Shown one piece after another: positions 1 through 9,452 of a DNA stretch of 64,000 bases (position 1 is the first letter of the stretch; the number at the start of each line of letters is the position of its first letter). The stretch lies in assembly GCA_948739805.1 (NCBI GenBank), contig CAPYID010000007.1, forward strand, positions 9,022 to 73,021. The letters are read 5' to 3'. Both the position numbers and the translations under genes were made by a program. Below the pieces are notes generated by a model. That model was not told where the DNA came from and made no database searches. It saw only the letters and a list, made by a program, of their open reading frames with translations. The DNA is from an uncultured Clostridia bacterium (lineage in GTDB: Bacteria; Bacillota; Clostridia; TANB77; CAG-508).

Positions 1-777
1 AAATGTTATTTTATAATTTGGTAAAATATTGGCAGTACCTCTTTCACCATTATGCCTTCCTGCTGACATTGCTATAGTTTTTATTGCTTCATCTATTTGC
101 TCTTTTAATTCTTCCCCTTTACTTTTAATTTTATTTTCTAGATTAGGTTCTTTTCCTAATTTTAGGTTGTTGGATATTTCTTCAATACTTACATTCCTTT
201 TGTTTGCTTCTTCTGTTATTGTTTCAATTGCTATCCCAGTATTTATTGCTTTTTTGATTTTACTTGAGCATCTATATAAAATATGAGTAGCACCAGTTGC
301 GTTATGAGGTCTTGGTCCACCTTGCTTTATAGCTGATATTTTTGAAGATGTGTTTTCTCCAAGGTGCCCTAAAGCAGGTTGTCCAGTATCATGAAGAAGT
401 GTCGCTATTTCTACTCCTTTTGCTATATCTTCATTTCTAAAAATTCCTTTTGCTATTTTATATCCTATATTTCCAGCATTATGTATATGTATTTTTCTAT
501 CTGTTACTTCTCCTAGCTTTCTTTGTTGATGTACCATCATTGTTGTTCCTTTTAGTCTTTCAATTTCATCAAATAATGCGTCTTTTATGTATTTAGCATA
601 TTTTCCAATAAATTGTGCTGTTTTTAAACTTTTTACTCTTTCTGTAATAATAAAATTTTGCTCTTTTACTGAATTAATATAGCTCCTAAAATTTTCTTGA
701 TCTTCAACATTTAATTGCCTTACTTGAGGACCTCTTACATATTCAAGAGACCTATATTTCGCTATTTTTTCTTTCAT
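1..777 (-). CDS. HD-domain phosphohydrolase, dGTPase-like (3' end outside window)
   Basis: This is the first 259 residues of a minus-strand gene that runs off the left edge. The start ATG has a TTGGAGG ribosome binding site about 5 bases upstream. Residues near 105-150 hold an H...HD metal-binding pattern (HNAGN, then LLHDTGQPALGH), which matches the HD core of deoxyguanosinetriphosphate triphosphohydrolases. Members of that family hydrolyse dGTP to deoxyguanosine and tripolyphosphate. The C-terminal half is missing, so the substrate cannot be judged. No in-phase CGG codon occurs in the visible part. Confidence 0.75.
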   Translation of the reverse strand, partial: MKEKIAKYRSLEYVRGPQVRQLNVEDQENFRSYINSVKEQNFIITERVKSLKTAQFIGKYAKYIKDALFDEIERLKGTTMMVHQQRKLGEVTDRKIHIHNAGNIGYKIAKGIFRNEDIAKGVEIATLLHDTGQPALGHLGENTSSKISAIKQGGPRPHNATGATHILYRCSSKIKKAINTGIAIETITEEANKRNVSIEEISNNLKLGKEPNLENKIKSKGEELKEQIDEAIKTIAMSAGRHNGERGTANILPNYKITF

Positions 778-890
778 TTTTAACCTCCAAAAATTTTTTA
801 TTAAAATCACTTTAATATTTTACCATATTTATGTAAATCTGTAAAGGGGATTTTGGGAGTATTTTCAATATTTATCCTCTGCACTTTTAT

Positions 891-2024
891 TTATTCTGTA
901 GCTTTATGTAAAACATTTGCTACATATTTCATACTTGCTAAACATTGTTCCAAAGTATTTCCTGTTGCTCCAACTTCCATTATTGTAGATGCTGTTGTTA
1001 AATGCTGATTATACCTTGCATTTCTTAATATTATTGGTCTAAATAATCCTGGATATAATTCATCTGCAATACTTTGAACTTTTATTGCATATTGTAAGTT
1101 CTTTTTCCAGTTATCATGTGCAAGCCCTGAACCATCTGTTCCAATTACAAACATAACTTGTGCACAAACTTCATCTCCTATTTGTACGCTTGGTGCATAA
1201 TTGCTTTTACTTCCAACTGCATCTCTATGTAAATCTATTGTAATTTCTGCATCTTTGTTTTTGGTTAATATACTTTCTAATGTCTTTAATGACCTTCCAT
1301 ATGAACCATTATATGATGGATAGTCATGGTAGGTTTTGTTATGTATAACATTAAATCCATATCTTTCTAATTGGGATGTTAACTCATCTCCTACTTTTGA
1401 TACAGTAAAGTTTAGGTCTGTAGTTCTATATGAATCTGTCATTGGATAACTATACTTTTCTGTTGGAGTATAGCTTTCACATGTATGTGTATGATATATA
1501 ATAACTTTTTTATTATTTGTAAATTCATATGAAGCATTTTCTAATATTGATGAAATATCATAATTAGTTTGATTGTTTATTTTTATATCTTTATATTTAT
1601 TTGTATATGTTTCCTTTATATTGTTTTCGTCTATTATCTTAGTATCCTTATTTTCTAAATCTTGTGGTTCTGACTTTATTTCTTCTTGTTCTTCTGGCTC
1701 TATATATTCTTCTTGTGGTGGTTCTACTGCGACTTCCTGCTCTTGTTTTTTTATTATATTATCAAATATCCCAATTTGCATTGATAATATTTTTATTCCC
1801 CAATTATTTTCATCATTTTCTTCTATACTTATATTTTCTTTTACTACTCTTGTTATTGGTAATTCATATTTCATACATTGAAGTAATGATATTCTATCTT
1901 CTCTTTGTTCTCTTTTTTTATCTGTATTTAATGATTTTACTAATAATATAAATATTATGGTTATCACAAAAAAAATGAATATATATTTAATAATTTTTTT
2001 TAGATTTATAACAGTAATCTTCAT
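891..2024 (-). CDS. spoIIP: Stage II sporulation protein P (SpoIIP), cell-wall amidase/endopeptidase
   Basis: The 377-residue protein has an N-terminal membrane anchor (about residues 12-30), an acidic low-complexity linker (about 95-130, rich in E and Q), and a C-terminal SpoIIP amidase domain. The domain motifs are HTHTCESYTP near residue 178 and TIDLHRD near 260. In the family, SpoIIP works with SpoIID and SpoIIM to thin septal peptidoglycan during engulfment of the forespore, acting from the mother-cell membrane. The start is supported by AAGGAG seven bases upstream. It is the clearest sign that this lineage sporulates or descends from sporulators. Confidence 0.92.
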   Translation of the reverse strand: MKITVINLKKIIKYIFIFFVITIIFILLVKSLNTDKKREQREDRISLLQCMKYELPITRVVKENISIEENDENNWGIKILSMQIGIFDNIIKKQEQEVAVEPPQEEYIEPEEQEEIKSEPQDLENKDTKIIDENNIKETYTNKYKDIKINNQTNYDISSILENASYEFTNNKKVIIYHTHTCESYTPTEKYSYPMTDSYRTTDLNFTVSKVGDELTSQLERYGFNVIHNKTYHDYPSYNGSYGRSLKTLESILTKNKDAEITIDLHRDAVGSKSNYAPSVQIGDEVCAQVMFVIGTDGSGLAHDNWKKNLQYAIKVQSIADELYPGLFRPIILRNARYNQHLTTASTIMEVGATGNTLEQCLASMKYVANVLHKATE

Positions 2025-2154
2025 TAGATTCTCCTTGTCCTAAACATCATTATTATATATATTCATTTATTTTTAATTTTATTACATAATTTCTTTATAT
2101 TATTATCCTATATATTGTTATATTTTAATTATTTAATTCTTCTTATTTGTTCTT

Positions 2155-2803
2155 TTAATACCCTCTAGGTTCTAATTTTAAATATATCGGTTTTTCCTCT
2201 CTTATAATAGTTGATACTCCATGCCCTGGATAAACTAATGTATCATCTGGTAATATTAATAATTTATTTACTATTGAATTCATAATTTCCTCTAAATTCC
2301 CTGTTGGTAAATCTGTTCTTCCCCAAGTACCTCTAAATAAAGTATCTCCTGAAAATAACATCTTATCTTGTTTACAATATAATGATATTCCTCCACTTGT
2401 ATGTCCGTGGAGTATGAATTACTCGCATTTGTATATTTCCTAAATGCAGTAAGTCTTCATCATCTACTCTTCTAACATCATTTAATATTACAGGTTCCAT
2501 TCCTATATATTCTGTTAGCATTATTTCTTGATTATTTATGTTTTTTTCACAGATTCTATGTAATAGTATAGTTCCTCCAGCTTTTTGCCTTAATTCATTT
2601 ACTCCACCTACATGGTCTCCATGACAATGAGTTACTACTATATATTTTAATTTAGCTTTTAAAATTTCTAGCATTTCCAATATTTTATATATTTCACCCG
2701 CTGGATCTATTATCATAGTTTCTTTTGTTATCTCATCATGTATTATATAACAATTTGTTGGATCTGCTAAAAAAGTATTTATCTTTAATGTCTTTAGTAT
2801 CAT
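2155..2803 (-). CDS. Metallo-beta-lactamase-fold hydrolase, needs +1 frameshift
   Basis: Read as one protein of 215 residues, this is a glyoxalase-II-like (YcbL type) MBL hydrolase. It has the zinc motif THCHGDH near residue 60, HTPGHT at 130-135, SGDTLF near 148 and YPGHG near 194. Zero frame breaks at CCA CGG ACA, where HTPGHTSGG turns into HTPRTYK and stops 11 codons later. Skipping the C of CGG (base 2407) restores the whole family pattern. The gene sits 21 bases downstream of rel, a common arrangement. It could be a pseudogene with one inserted base, but the same CGG context recurs at every broken gene in the window. Confidence 0.8.
2405..2407 (-). other. Putative +1 frameshift site, CCA-CGG-A (MBL hydrolase)
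   Basis: The in-phase CGG follows Pro132. Skipping the C (complement of base 2407) gives GGA for the glycine of the HTPGHT metal-site motif. Confidence 0.7.
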
Positions 2804-2824
2804 CTTTATTATTTTCCCTTCTAT

Positions 2825-5020
2825 CTAATTCTTACGTTTAACCTCATACACACTATCAATCTTTCTTAAAACTCTAAATAATCTATTTAATGTTTCTAGA
2901 TTTTCTATCTCTGTATTAACCTCTGTTATGACTATTTTCTCTTTTGTAACCTTTGAACGAATATCCATAATGCTTACTTTTTCATTTCCAAATTCTCTTA
3001 CAATATCTGATAATAATCCATCTCTATCATTTGAAAATATCTCTATATTTACACTATAAGAAGTTTTTGCTTTTTCATACCAAGAAACCTCAATTATTCT
3101 ATCCTCTTGTTCTAATAGTTCTTTTACATTTATACAATCGCTTCTATGAACAGAAACTCCTCTACCTTTTGTTATATAACCAATTATACTATCCCCTGGT
3201 ACAGGGTTACAGCATTTTGCAAATTTAACCAAACAATTATCTATACCTTTTACAATAATACCAGAACTTGTTGGTTTTCCTTGAATTTTTTTGCTTGAAC
3301 TTGATAGCTCTTCAATTTTCTTTTCTAATTCTTCTTCTTTATGATCTTTAGAATACTCGTTTAATAATTTAGAAACTATCTTCCCTGCAGATATTGCTCC
3401 AAATCCTACAGATGATTGCATTTCAGTTATATTTGGAAATTTATATCTTTCTAGCATTGCATTAATATATTCTTGTTTGTAAAGTTCTGTTTCTGTTAGT
3501 CCTACTCTTTTTATTTCCCTTGAAAGTAACTCTTTTCCTTTTTCTATGTTTTCTTCCCTATTTGCTTTTTTAAACCATTGTTGAATTTTATTTTTTGCTC
3601 TAGTACTTTGAACAAATTTAAGCCAATCTCTACTTGGTCCTTTTGCATTATCAGATGTCATTATGTCTACAATGTCCCCATTATTTAATTTTGTTACTAT
3701 TGGCATCATCTGTGAGTTTATTTTACACCCAGTCATTCTATTTCCTATCTCTGTATGTATACTATAGGCAAAGTCTATTGGGGTTGCATCTTTTGGCAGT
3801 ACTTTGATTTCACCATTTTTGGTGAATACATATACTTCATCTTCAAATAATTCTTTTTTCAATGTGTTTAAAAATTCATTTGGGTCATTCATTTCTTTTT
3901 GCCATTCTAAAGATTCTCTTAACCATGATAGTTTGTCCTCTTCAACTTTTACTGTAGTTTTCTTAAATCTATTTGCTTCTTTATAGGCCCAATGTGCTGC
4001 TATACCAAATTCTGCAATCCTATGCATGTCCCAAGTACGTATTTGTACCTCTACAGGTGTTGCATTTGGTCCTATCAAAGTTGTATGTAGTGATTGATAC
4101 ATATTAGCTTTTGGAACAGCTATATAGTCTTTAAATCTTCCTGGCATTGGATTATATAGTTCATGAACAACACCTAATGCTGCATAACAATCTTTTACTG
4201 AATTAACTATTATTCTTAATGCAAACAAATCATATACTTGTTCTAGAGTTATTCCATCTCTTTGCATTTTTCTATAAATACTATAAATATGTTTTGCCCT
4301 TCCTGTTGTATCTGCAACTATTTTTGCTTTTTTCAATTCTATTGTAATTTCTTTTTTTATTTTATCTACAAAGTCTAATCTTTCTTCTCTTTTTTCATTT
4401 AATCCTTCTAAAATTTCCCTGTATTCATCTGGATATAAATATTTAAAACTTAAATCTTCTAATTCCCATTTTAATGAATACATACCTATTCTATTTGCAA
4501 GTGGTGCATATAAATCCATTGTCTCCTTAGAGATTGCTAGTTGCCTATCTCTTGTTAAGTATTTTAAAGTTCTCATATTGTGTAATCTATCTGCTAATTT
4601 TATGAGTATTACTCTTATATCTTTTCCCATAGCTAAAAACATTTTTCTATAATTTTCAACTTGTTGTTCTTCTTTATCTGTATATTGTAATTTTTGTAAC
4701 TTTGTTACACCATCTACAATTTCTGTTACTTCTTTTCCAAATTCTTTTATTAAATCTTGACGTGTTGCTTCTGTATCTTCTATAACATCATGCAATAGAG
4801 CAGCACAAACTGTAGTAGTATCCATTCCTAATCCTGCAAGAATATTTGCTACATTTAATGGATGTATAATATATGGTTCTCCTGATTTTCTTTTTTGTGC
4901 TCCATGATATTGTAAAGCATAATTATATGCTCTTGTTACTGTTTTTATATCTGCTATTTTATTATTCTTTTTTATTGTAGATATTAGGTCATTTAATGTT
5001 ATTTGCTGTTCTTCTTGCAT
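2825..5020 (-). CDS. rel: Bifunctional (p)ppGpp synthetase/hydrolase Rel
   Basis: The 731-residue protein has the full Rel architecture: an HD hydrolase domain (HGAQKRKSGEPYIIHP near residue 39 and LLHDVIEDTE near 75), a synthetase domain (PGRFKDYIAVPK and YQSLHTT near 290-310), a TGS domain (about 395-455), and C-terminal zinc-finger and ACT regions that include KFAKCCNP near 600. It makes ppGpp from ATP and GDP/GTP during amino-acid starvation and degrades it when starvation ends. An AAGAAGGGATG stretch lies upstream of the start. The gene is packed between glyS (49 bp) and the MBL hydrolase (21 bp), so it is probably co-transcribed. Confidence 0.95.
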   Translation of the reverse strand: MQEEQQITLNDLISTIKKNNKIADIKTVTRAYNYALQYHGAQKRKSGEPYIIHPLNVANILAGLGMDTTTVCAALLHDVIEDTEATRQDLIKEFGKEVTEIVDGVTKLQKLQYTDKEEQQVENYRKMFLAMGKDIRVILIKLADRLHNMRTLKYLTRDRQLAISKETMDLYAPLANRIGMYSLKWELEDLSFKYLYPDEYREILEGLNEKREERLDFVDKIKKEITIELKKAKIVADTTGRAKHIYSIYRKMQRDGITLEQVYDLFALRIIVNSVKDCYAALGVVHELYNPMPGRFKDYIAVPKANMYQSLHTTLIGPNATPVEVQIRTWDMHRIAEFGIAAHWAYKEANRFKKTTVKVEEDKLSWLRESLEWQKEMNDPNEFLNTLKKELFEDEVYVFTKNGEIKVLPKDATPIDFAYSIHTEIGNRMTGCKINSQMMPIVTKLNNGDIVDIMTSDNAKGPSRDWLKFVQSTRAKNKIQQWFKKANREENIEKGKELLSREIKRVGLTETELYKQEYINAMLERYKFPNITEMQSSVGFGAISAGKIVSKLLNEYSKDHKEEELEKKIEELSSSSKKIQGKPTSSGIIVKGIDNCLVKFAKCCNPVPGDSIIGYITKGRGVSVHRSDCINVKELLEQEDRIIEVSWYEKAKTSYSVNIEIFSNDRDGLLSDIVREFGNEKVSIMDIRSKVTKEKIVITEVNTEIENLETLNRLFRVLRKIDSVYEVKRKN

Positions 5021-5069
5021 TTGCTATCATCCCTTCTTGAGTTACAGATTTCTCCTTTTATTTTTAATT

Positions 5070-6452
5070 TTAAAATTCCATTTTTTCTTCAATCCATTTA
5101 TTTAGTTCATCTATTGGTAATCGTATCTGTTCCATTGTATCTCTATCTCTTATTGTTATTGTATTATCTTCTAATGTATCAAAATCTATTGTTACACAAT
5201 AAGGGGTTCCTATTTCATCTTCTCTTCTATATCTTTTTCCTATGCTTCCTGTTTCGTCATAATCACAAATAAATTTCCTAGATAACATATCATATACTTC
5301 ATTTGCCTTGTCTGATAATTTTTTAGATAATGGAAGTATTGCAACCTTATATGGTGCAAGTGCTGGATGTAAATGTAGTACTATTCTTGTATCTCCGTCT
5401 ACAATTTCTTCTTCATCGTATGCATTACATAAAAATGCTAGTGCTACTCTATCTGCTCCTAATGATGGTTCTATACAATATGGCACATATTTTTCGTTAG
5501 TTTCTGTATCTAAATATGTCATATCTTCTTTAGAAAATTCCATATGTTTTTTTAAGTCAAAGTCTGTTCTATCTGCAATTCCCCATAGTTCTCCCCAACC
5601 AAATGGAAAAGCAAATTCTATATCTGTTGTAGCATTACTATAATGTGATAATTCTTCTTTTTCATGGTCTCTTAGTCTTATATTTTCTTCTTTCATTCCT
5701 AAAGATAATAGCCAATTTTTACAATATTCTTTCCAATAAGAATGCCATTCTAAGTCTGTACCAGGTTTACAGAAAAACTCTAGCTCCATTTGTTCAAATT
5801 CTCTTGTTCTAAATGTAAAGTTTCCTGGTGTTATTTCATTTCTAAATGCTTTTCCTATTTGTGCAATCCCCATTGGTAGTTTTTTTCTTGTAGTTCTTAA
5901 AACATTTTTGAAATTAACAAATATTCCCTGTGCAGTTTCTGGTCTTAAATATATTTCAGCTTTTGCATCTTCTGTAACACCTTGAAATGTTTTAAACATT
6001 AAATTAAATTTTCTAATTGATGTATAGTTCAATTTTCCACATACAGGGCAAACAATATTATTATCATTTATGTATTTAACTGTTTGTTCGTCAGACCAAC
6101 CATCTGCTATTACATCCTTGCCATTCTTTGTAGCCCATTCTTCAATTAGTTTATCTGCTCTATGTCTAGATTTACACTCTTTACAATCTATTAAAGGGTC
6201 TGAAAATCCTCCAACATGCCCAGAAGCAACCCATGTTTGTGGATTCATAAGTATTGCTGCATCTAATCCTACATTCATTTTATTTTCTTGAATAAATCTT
6301 TTTCTCCATGCTGTTTTTACATTATTTTTAAATTCTACTCCTAATGGTCCATAGTCCCACGTATTTGCTAATCCTCCGTATATTTCTGAGCCTGGATATA
6401 TATATCCTCTTGCTTTACATAAGTTCACAATTTTTTCCATTGATTCTAACAT
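5070..6452 (-). CDS. glyS: Glycyl-tRNA synthetase, homodimeric type
   Basis: This 460-residue class II synthetase charges tRNA-Gly. Characteristic stretches are GSEIYGGLANTWDYGPLG near residue 20, the class II motif 2 region FRNEITPGNF with FRTREFEQMELE, and the motif 3 region EPSLGADRVALAF. I place the start at the ATG preceded by AAAGGAGG rather than 72 bases further upstream, where the extra 24 residues are not family-like. Tight packing with rel suggests co-transcription. Glycine decoding may be unusual in this organism (see the CGG findings), so its only visible glycine-charging enzyme is worth noting. No T-box leader was seen. Confidence 0.93.
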   Translation of the reverse strand: MLESMEKIVNLCKARGYIYPGSEIYGGLANTWDYGPLGVEFKNNVKTAWRKRFIQENKMNVGLDAAILMNPQTWVASGHVGGFSDPLIDCKECKSRHRADKLIEEWATKNGKDVIADGWSDEQTVKYINDNNIVCPVCGKLNYTSIRKFNLMFKTFQGVTEDAKAEIYLRPETAQGIFVNFKNVLRTTRKKLPMGIAQIGKAFRNEITPGNFTFRTREFEQMELEFFCKPGTDLEWHSYWKEYCKNWLLSLGMKEENIRLRDHEKEELSHYSNATTDIEFAFPFGWGELWGIADRTDFDLKKHMEFSKEDMTYLDTETNEKYVPYCIEPSLGADRVALAFLCNAYDEEEIVDGDTRIVLHLHPALAPYKVAILPLSKKLSDKANEVYDMLSRKFICDYDETGSIGKRYRREDEIGTPYCVTIDFDTLEDNTITIRDRDTMEQIRLPIDELNKWIEEKMEF

Positions 6453-6525
6453 TTTTAATCCTCCTTTTATACCTTTAATAATATTGTATTGGCACAGTGT
6501 ATTTAGTAAAATTTTGTGGAGCATT

Positions 6526-6568
6526 AAACCATGGGAATAAGAGGAATTTTCTTATTCTCATGGTTTTT
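6526..6568. other. Strong inverted repeat upstream of glyS
   Basis: Arms at 6526-6542 and 6550-6566 form a 17-bp stem (AAACCATG...) with one G-T pair and a 7-base loop. The uridine run follows only in the plus direction, although both flanking genes are on the minus strand. It is therefore either a terminator against antisense transcription or a leader hairpin in the glyS mRNA. No T-box consensus accompanies it. Confidence 0.5.
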
Positions 6569-6595
6569 CTCACTTCGATGTGCCTATAAATCAAA

Positions 6596-7228
6596 TTATT
6601 GTTTATTTAATTTTATCGCATTGCAAATTAATGTTAAGAAATATATAAGTACTAAAAATATTATAAAGAATTCATTAACTGGTATTCTTGTTAATGCTAT
6701 TATGCTTACATATAATGCACTTACTCCAATTAGTGTTAATACTGGAATTCCTATACATTTTATAATTCCTTGATTTTTGTATCTAATTACAAAATATACA
6801 AGTATTACTATTGTTGTTATGACTAATGGTGATATATACTTTGTTATCATTTTCAATATATCTGCTTGAGGTATTTGTGTTACTATTATATCATTGTCTT
6901 TATTAATTTCTATTTCATATTTTTCATTTAATTTTTGGATTATATTGTTTTGTTGTTCTTCTGTTATCTCTTTTGCTACTATTGATACAACTGTTCCAAA
7001 TGTATTTCCTTGTTGTACTTTTAGCTTATTTGTGCCTAAAATTTCTTTTGCTATTTCTTCAATTTCATCTACTTTAAATTCTTTGGTTAAATATATATTC
7101 ATTCTAACAGATTTTGAATATAATAAATCGTAATTATAGCCTTTTACACATATCATAATTATTCCTGCTAATATAATTAGTGCTACTATTATAGTTATTA
7201 TTTTCATAATATTATTCATGTTTTTCAT
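6596..7228 (-). CDS. secF: SecF-like membrane protein, short form
   Basis: The 210-residue protein has an N-terminal membrane segment (about 8-28), an extracytoplasmic domain (about 35-125) and three further hydrophobic segments (about 127-205). That is a reduced version of the SecF plan; typical SecF is near 300 residues with six segments. It starts 23 bp after secD, and SecD-SecF together assist late protein translocation using the proton or sodium gradient. The identification rests mainly on position and topology, because sequence similarity visible by eye is weak. A shine-Dalgarno-like GGAAGGA precedes the ATG. Confidence 0.6.
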   Translation of the reverse strand: MKNMNNIMKIITIIVALIILAGIIMICVKGYNYDLLYSKSVRMNIYLTKEFKVDEIEEIAKEILGTNKLKVQQGNTFGTVVSIVAKEITEEQQNNIIQKLNEKYEIEINKDNDIIVTQIPQADILKMITKYISPLVITTIVILVYFVIRYKNQGIIKCIGIPVLTLIGVSALYVSIIALTRIPVNEFFIIFLVLIYFLTLICNAIKLNKQ

Positions 7229-7251
7229 AATCTAACATTCCTTCCTTCAAT

Positions 7252-8637
7252 TTATTTTTTTGCTTCTTCTATTAGTAATTTTCTTGTAAAGATAACATTC
7301 ATTAATGCTATTACAATTATTCCCCAGAATAAAAGTGTTCCTATTGAAGAAATTGCTGAAAATGAATTGTATGTGAATATAACTGATGGAATTAGAGTTA
7401 TTATTAATAAATCTATTACTTTTAAGCATGATTTATATATTTTTGTTTTTCTATCTTCTTTAGAATCATCTTTGTCTAAGTTTCTTAAAATTTTACAATT
7501 TACATATGTGTTTATTAATATAAGTATTATACTAGGTATTATAGTTTCTAGTCCTATTTCTGTTTTTGTATATCTTATTATAATTAATAATAATGCTATT
7601 GAACCAATATAAACTATTGCTGATAATAAACCTAATTTTTTGTGTTTAATTATGATATATACTATACTTATTAATATTATTAATGTCATTACTCCTAAAA
7701 GGATATATTGGAATACGTTGTTTGCATATATAGATTGTATATAGTCACTTGATTGAACTTCATATTCTAGTGGCATTTCTCCATTAGATAATAATGTTGC
7801 ATAATATTGTGCTTGTTCTATATTTTCATTTATTGTATTACTTTCTGTACTTGCTGATCCCATTGATATATTTAATTCGCTTATTTCTTCATCAAAATGT
7901 GTTGATAAGAATTCTTCATCATTAATTTTCATTGTGACTGTTTTCTCTGTAGAAGTATCTTCATTTTCTTCTGTTGTCTCTCCTTCTTTGTTTTCTTCTT
8001 CAACTTTTGTATAGTCTTTACTAATTTGCTTAATTTTTTTCTTTCCTTCTTTATTAAATTTAACGTTTAAATATACATTAACTCCAGTCTCTGTTGAACT
8101 ATATAATACGTTTGCGTTATCTACATCATCATTTGTCATTAATACTGTTTTATCATTTGTGTCTATTATTTCAAATTTTCCACTTGCTAATAGATGTGAT
8201 AAAGTTGTGTCTGTGTTATCTGTATCTTCTAATTCTATATATATATTTCCATTTTCTTCATTTAATCTTACATCATATTTTGATATTTTAGAACTTTTTA
8301 ATCTTCCCCTTATAATTTTTTCTGCTTTTTTATAGTTTTCTATTGTTTTGCTTTCTTCACTATTTTCTGGTACTTGCTCTTTTGTATATGAATTTTCATC
8401 TGCGCCTTCTGGTATTTTATCTACAACATTACCTTCAGAATCACGAATCACCTCATGTGTATGGTCTCCCACTTTTAATGTTGTTATTCTCGAACCTCTT
8501 AGATTTGTTCCAAGTTCATAATCTGGTAATATATTATTGTAGGATACTAATTTCTTTACATAAACTCCTCCAAATCCTACTATAGTAACTAATACCATTG
8601 TTAATATTATTAGTGCAATCTTTAATTTTTTTTCCAC
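7252..8637 (-). CDS. secD: Protein translocase subunit SecD
   Basis: SecD helps complete protein export through SecYEG. The 461-residue protein has an N-terminal membrane segment, a large extracytoplasmic region with the P1 pattern (DDVDNANVLYSS, then NVKFNKEGKKKIKQIS), an acidic insert rich in E and T (about residues 215-235), and C-terminal membrane segments. I chose the GTG start at 8637, preceded by AAAGGA, because the longer reading overlaps the upstream HD gene. The usual C-terminal bundle looks shortened, in keeping with the short SecF partner. Co-transcription with secF is likely. Confidence 0.75.
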   Translation of the reverse strand: MEKKLKIALIILTMVLVTIVGFGGVYVKKLVSYNNILPDYELGTNLRGSRITTLKVGDHTHEVIRDSEGNVVDKIPEGADENSYTKEQVPENSEESKTIENYKKAEKIIRGRLKSSKISKYDVRLNEENGNIYIELEDTDNTDTTLSHLLASGKFEIIDTNDKTVLMTNDDVDNANVLYSSTETGVNVYLNVKFNKEGKKKIKQISKDYTKVEEENKEGETTEENEDTSTEKTVTMKINDEEFLSTHFDEEISELNISMGSASTESNTINENIEQAQYYATLLSNGEMPLEYEVQSSDYIQSIYANNVFQYILLGVMTLIILISIVYIIIKHKKLGLLSAIVYIGSIALLLIIIRYTKTEIGLETIIPSIILILINTYVNCKILRNLDKDDSKEDRKTKIYKSCLKVIDLLIITLIPSVIFTYNSFSAISSIGTLLFWGIIVIALMNVIFTRKLLIEEAKK

Positions 8638-8656
8638 TGTTCTCAATCCTTTCAAT

Positions 8657-9316
8657 CTATAATAATTTTGTATCATTAATTATCAGTTCAAACCATATTT
8701 TTAAATATTTTGCTGCAAATTTACTCATTATCATTCTGTCTATAAATATTTCAAAGTAATCTAATACTGGACATATTTCTGTGTCAATTTTTATTGATAA
8801 AACAATTTTCCTCTTTTCCTTGTCTAGAATAAGTTGTGCATCTGTAACTGCATAATTGACTTTATCATGTTTATCAAATGTTGCTATATTTGTTTTTACA
8901 ACTCGATTTCTGTGTACATCTGATTTGTCTGCTAAGATTAATGCAGCAGAAATATCACTTACAGCTGTACCTGTTGCTTCGTCATGATTTCCTATTGCTG
9001 TCATTATTTCTGTTCTTAATTGTGGCTCCATTCCCATATCTTTTAAAATGTCGTATGCAAGTATTGCTCCTGAATGTGCATGGTCTTGCCTATTTACACA
9101 GTTTCCTATGTCATGCAAGTATCCTGCTATTTTTGCTAGTTCTACTCTTTCTGGTGGATACCCTAAGTCCTGTAAAATTTTTCCTGCTCTTTCTGATACA
9201 ATTGATGTGTGCCTTATAGAGTGCTCTGTATATCCTAATACATTTAGTTGCTGCTGGGAGCCACTTACTAGAGCTTGTACTTCTGGATTTTTTCTAACAT
9301 CTTCCAGTGTTATCAT
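8657..9316 (-). CDS. HD-domain metal-dependent phosphohydrolase
   Basis: The 219-residue protein has the HD signature in order: H near residue 33 (TEHSIRHTS), GYLHDIGNCV near 67-77, HAHSG near 82, and AIGNHDEATG near 108. Proteins of this class hydrolyse phosphomonoesters or cyclic (di)nucleotides, and the substrate cannot be told from sequence. A GGAAGG ribosome binding site precedes the ATG. It ends 19 bp before secD and probably shares a transcript with secD-secF. Confidence 0.8.
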   Translation of the reverse strand: MITLEDVRKNPEVQALVSGSQQQLNVLGYTEHSIRHTSIVSERAGKILQDLGYPPERVELAKIAGYLHDIGNCVNRQDHAHSGAILAYDILKDMGMEPQLRTEIMTAIGNHDEATGTAVSDISAALILADKSDVHRNRVVKTNIATFDKHDKVNYAVTDAQLILDKEKRKIVLSIKIDTEICPVLDYFEIFIDRMIMSKFAAKYLKIWFELIINDTKLL

Positions 9317-9370
9317 CTTTTAATAACCTTCCTTTCAGTTCATTTGTATATTAACTATTGAATTTTATAA

Positions 9371-9406
9371 TAAATAAAAAGAAATTTCAACCCTTTTGGT
9401 TGAAAT
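9371..9406 (-). terminator. Rho-independent terminator of the S41 protease gene
   Basis: An 8-bp stem (TTTCAACC/GGTTGAAA, loop CTTTT) is followed on the minus strand by a T-rich tract. It lies about 45 bases past the S41 stop codon. Confidence 0.75.
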
Positions 9407-9452
9407 TATTTATATTTCACATCCATTTTTGACTGGAATGGTAAAACCTCTT

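Noticed and set aside
1664..1951. Hydrophobic leucine-rich reading frames on the plus strand opposite minus-strand genes
   Set aside because: They are antisense shadows produced by AT-rich acidic or lysine-rich coding sequence and have no ribosome binding sites.
6453..6595. T-box riboswitch in the glyS leader
   Set aside because: The conserved T-box sequence and antiterminator are absent; only a hairpin is present.
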